Part shown: positions 6,063 through 7,231 of the stretch, piece by piece
How the letters are laid out: the number at the start of each line of letters is the position of its first letter
Position numbering within the stretch: the first letter of the stretch is position 1
From: Bacteroidales bacterium
Lineage (GTDB): Bacteria; Bacteroidota; Bacteroidia; Bacteroidales; GCA-2711565
DNA: 7,231 nt
Direction of reading: 5' to 3'
Assembly: GCA_029938505.1 (NCBI GenBank)
Contig: JAOZUV010000034.1
Span: 1 to 7,231, forward strand
Translations under genes and position numbers: made by a program
The notes under the pieces: generated by a model
What the model was told of the DNA's origin: nothing
What the model saw: only the letters and a program-made list of their open reading frames with translations
Databases searched by the model: none

Positions 6063-7231
6063 GTGAAAAAAATATACCTACTCGTACTAAAATCTTATGC
6101 AGGTCCATTTATCATGACCTTCTTCATTTCACTATTCATTTTAGACATGCAATTTTTGTGGAAATATATCGACGACCTTGTTGGCAAAGGCCTCGAATGG
6201 TATTTGGTTGCAAAATTATTGTTTTATGCCTCGGCAACTTTTGTTCCTTTAGCCTTACCTCTAGCTATCCTTTTATCCTCACTCATGACCTTTGGGAATT
6301 TAGGGGAACACTACGAACTCGTTGCAATGAAAGCATCTGGCATTTCGCTAAAGCGAATTATGCGCCCACTAATCATTTTATCAATTTTAATAAGTTTGTT
6401 GGCTTTTTATTTTTCCAATAATATTTTACCTATCGCAAACCTAAAATTTCAAACCTTATACCTCGACATTCGTGACAAAAAGCTTGCCTTTAATATAAAA
6501 GAAGGTATTTTTTATAAAGACATCGAAGGCTATACAATTCGTGTTGGGAAAAAAGATAAAGACAATCTACACATATATGATGTATTAATTTACAATCACA
6601 CTCAGCGTCTTGGGAATATAGATGTTACCATTGCTAAATCCGGAAAAATGGAAACGACACCAAATGGCAGGTCAATTATTTTTACTTTATACGACGGGTA
6701 TTCTTATGTCGAGAAAGTAAACGTGAAAAATTATAGAAAATTCAGGCCACACGAACAAACACATTTTGCTGAGCAAGTCAAAAAATTTGATCTGACTGAT
6801 TTTGAAATGAACCACTCTGACGAATCAATATATAAAGATCATTATATGATGCTTAATTTGTCACAACTTCAACATTCTATTGATTCGTTGAATCAACAAT
6901 TGGGTAAACGTATTGAAAGATTTAATGAATCAATAAAATACAATAGTGTCACTAAAAACATCCTAAGTTCAAAGACAAAAATACTCTCTGATTCTATAAA
7001 AAAAGTTCATATTGATTCTGGTTTTAGAATATTGAAAGAAAATTCGGATAATAGAATTAAAACAAATGCCCTGAACAGTACCCAGACACGAAAGAGAACT
7101 ATTACAAACACAATAACTGATAGAGAAAATAGAGAAGAGAAAATAAGAAAATACATTGTTATATATCACGAAAAATTTACCTTATCATTTGCCTGCTTAG
7201 TACTCTTTTTTATTGGGGCCCCACTTGGAGC
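6063..7231 (+). CDS. LptF/LptG family (YjgP/YjgQ) permease, 3' truncated by window end
   Basis: LptF and LptG form the inner-membrane part of the LptB2FG transporter, which extracts lipopolysaccharide for delivery to the outer membrane. The gene starts with GTG (MKKIYLLVLKSYAGPFIM) and stays open for 389 codons to the window edge with no stop. The start is chosen because the N-terminal helix and first membrane segment (about 12-32) begin there; the first ATG, codon 18, would cut into them. Segments at about 47-75 and 100-120 follow, with the cytoplasmic coupling region GEHYELVAMKASGISLKRIM (81-100) between them, which is the family signature contacting LptB. Residues 125-235 form the periplasmic beta-jellyroll-like domain. 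Residues 255-365 are hydrophilic, highly charged and probably helical, larger than in E. coli LptF/G (about 360 aa in all). A new membrane segment opens at 370-389. Whether it is LptF or LptG cannot be told from the visible part. Confidence 0.88.
   Translation, partial: MKKIYLLVLKSYAGPFIMTFFISLFILDMQFLWKYIDDLVGKGLEWYLVAKLLFYASATFVPLALPLAILLSSLMTFGNLGEHYELVAMKASGISLKRIMRPLIILSILISLLAFYFSNNILPIANLKFQTLYLDIRDKKLAFNIKEGIFYKDIEGYTIRVGKKDKDNLHIYDVLIYNHTQRLGNIDVTIAKSGKMETTPNGRSIIFTLYDGYSYVEKVNVKNYRKFRPHEQTHFAEQVKKFDLTDFEMNHSDESIYKDHYMMLNLSQLQHSIDSLNQQLGKRIERFNESIKYNSVTKNILSSKTKILSDSIKKVHIDSGFRILKENSDNRIKTNALNSTQTRKRTITNTITDRENREEKIRKYIVIYHEKFTLSFACLVLFFIGAPLG

Noticed and set aside
6158..6421. An 87-codon + strand open frame
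   Set aside because: It overlaps the LptF/G gene in another frame, and that gene's family signature (GEHYELVAMKASG) falls in the same stretch.
6969..7169. A 66-codon minus-strand open frame
   Set aside because: It is antisense to the LptF/G insertion region. The Phe/Ser/Tyr-rich translation is typical of reading A-rich coding sequence backwards.
1..7231. A new multi-gene defence, mobile or CRISPR-like system
   Set aside because: No direct repeat arrays, transposase, integrase, nuclease or toxin-antitoxin signatures were seen on either strand; all major frames fall in known families.

Overview
The window comes from a low-GC (about one third G+C by eye) chromosome, most likely of a Bacteroidota bacterium (Bacteroidales/Marinilabiliales-like). 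The support is the protein families themselves, the lack of Shine-Dalgarno purine runs before the genes, and several exact matches to the Bacteroidota -7 promoter box TAnnTTTG. I cannot name a genus. Coding density is high. I see no rRNA, tRNA, insertion sequence, CRISPR array, prophage or other mobile element. No intergenic stretch exceeds 300 bases; the longest is 130 bp.

Layout. Positions 1-70 hold the probable 3' tip of an upstream gene. Four genes then run on the + strand: a secreted S41 (C-terminal processing) protease (71-1729), an O-antigen ligase/Wzy-type membrane protein (1737-3374), cytidine deaminase (3410-3898) and a hotdog-fold acyl-CoA thioesterase (3908-4318). The protease and ligase are 7 bp apart and the deaminase and thioesterase 9 bp apart. 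A TAnnTTTG box in the 35-bp gap between the two pairs suggests two transcription units. Meeting the thioesterase tail to tail, with 3 bp between the stop codons, is a two-gene minus-strand operon. Its first gene (5932-4742) encodes a YghO/bCerS-like GNAT-fold acyltransferase homologue, and its second (4717-4322) a GtrA-family membrane protein. A 130-bp divergent region (5933-6062) with a TAnnTTTG box on each strand separates this operon from a + strand LptF/LptG (YjgP/YjgQ) permease gene that starts with GTG at 6063 and runs off the window end.

How the genes fit together. Five of the seven main proteins act at or near the cell envelope: periplasmic protein processing (S41), glycan ligation or polymerisation on a lipid carrier (ligase), probable lipid N-acylation (YghO/bCerS-like), polyprenyl-linked sugar translocation (GtrA) and LPS transport (LptF/G). 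Cytidine deaminase and the thioesterase look like housekeeping genes. The most interesting item is the YghO/bCerS-like gene. Its family includes the bacterial ceramide synthase described in Caulobacter, and many Bacteroidota make sphingolipids, so it is a candidate for the N-acylation step. That is inference from family and lineage, since no serine palmitoyltransferase or ceramide reductase gene is in view. The ligase and the LptF/G protein both carry unusually large extracytoplasmic regions that look lineage-specific. I found no convincing wholly new multi-gene system; most of the window is ordinary core genome.
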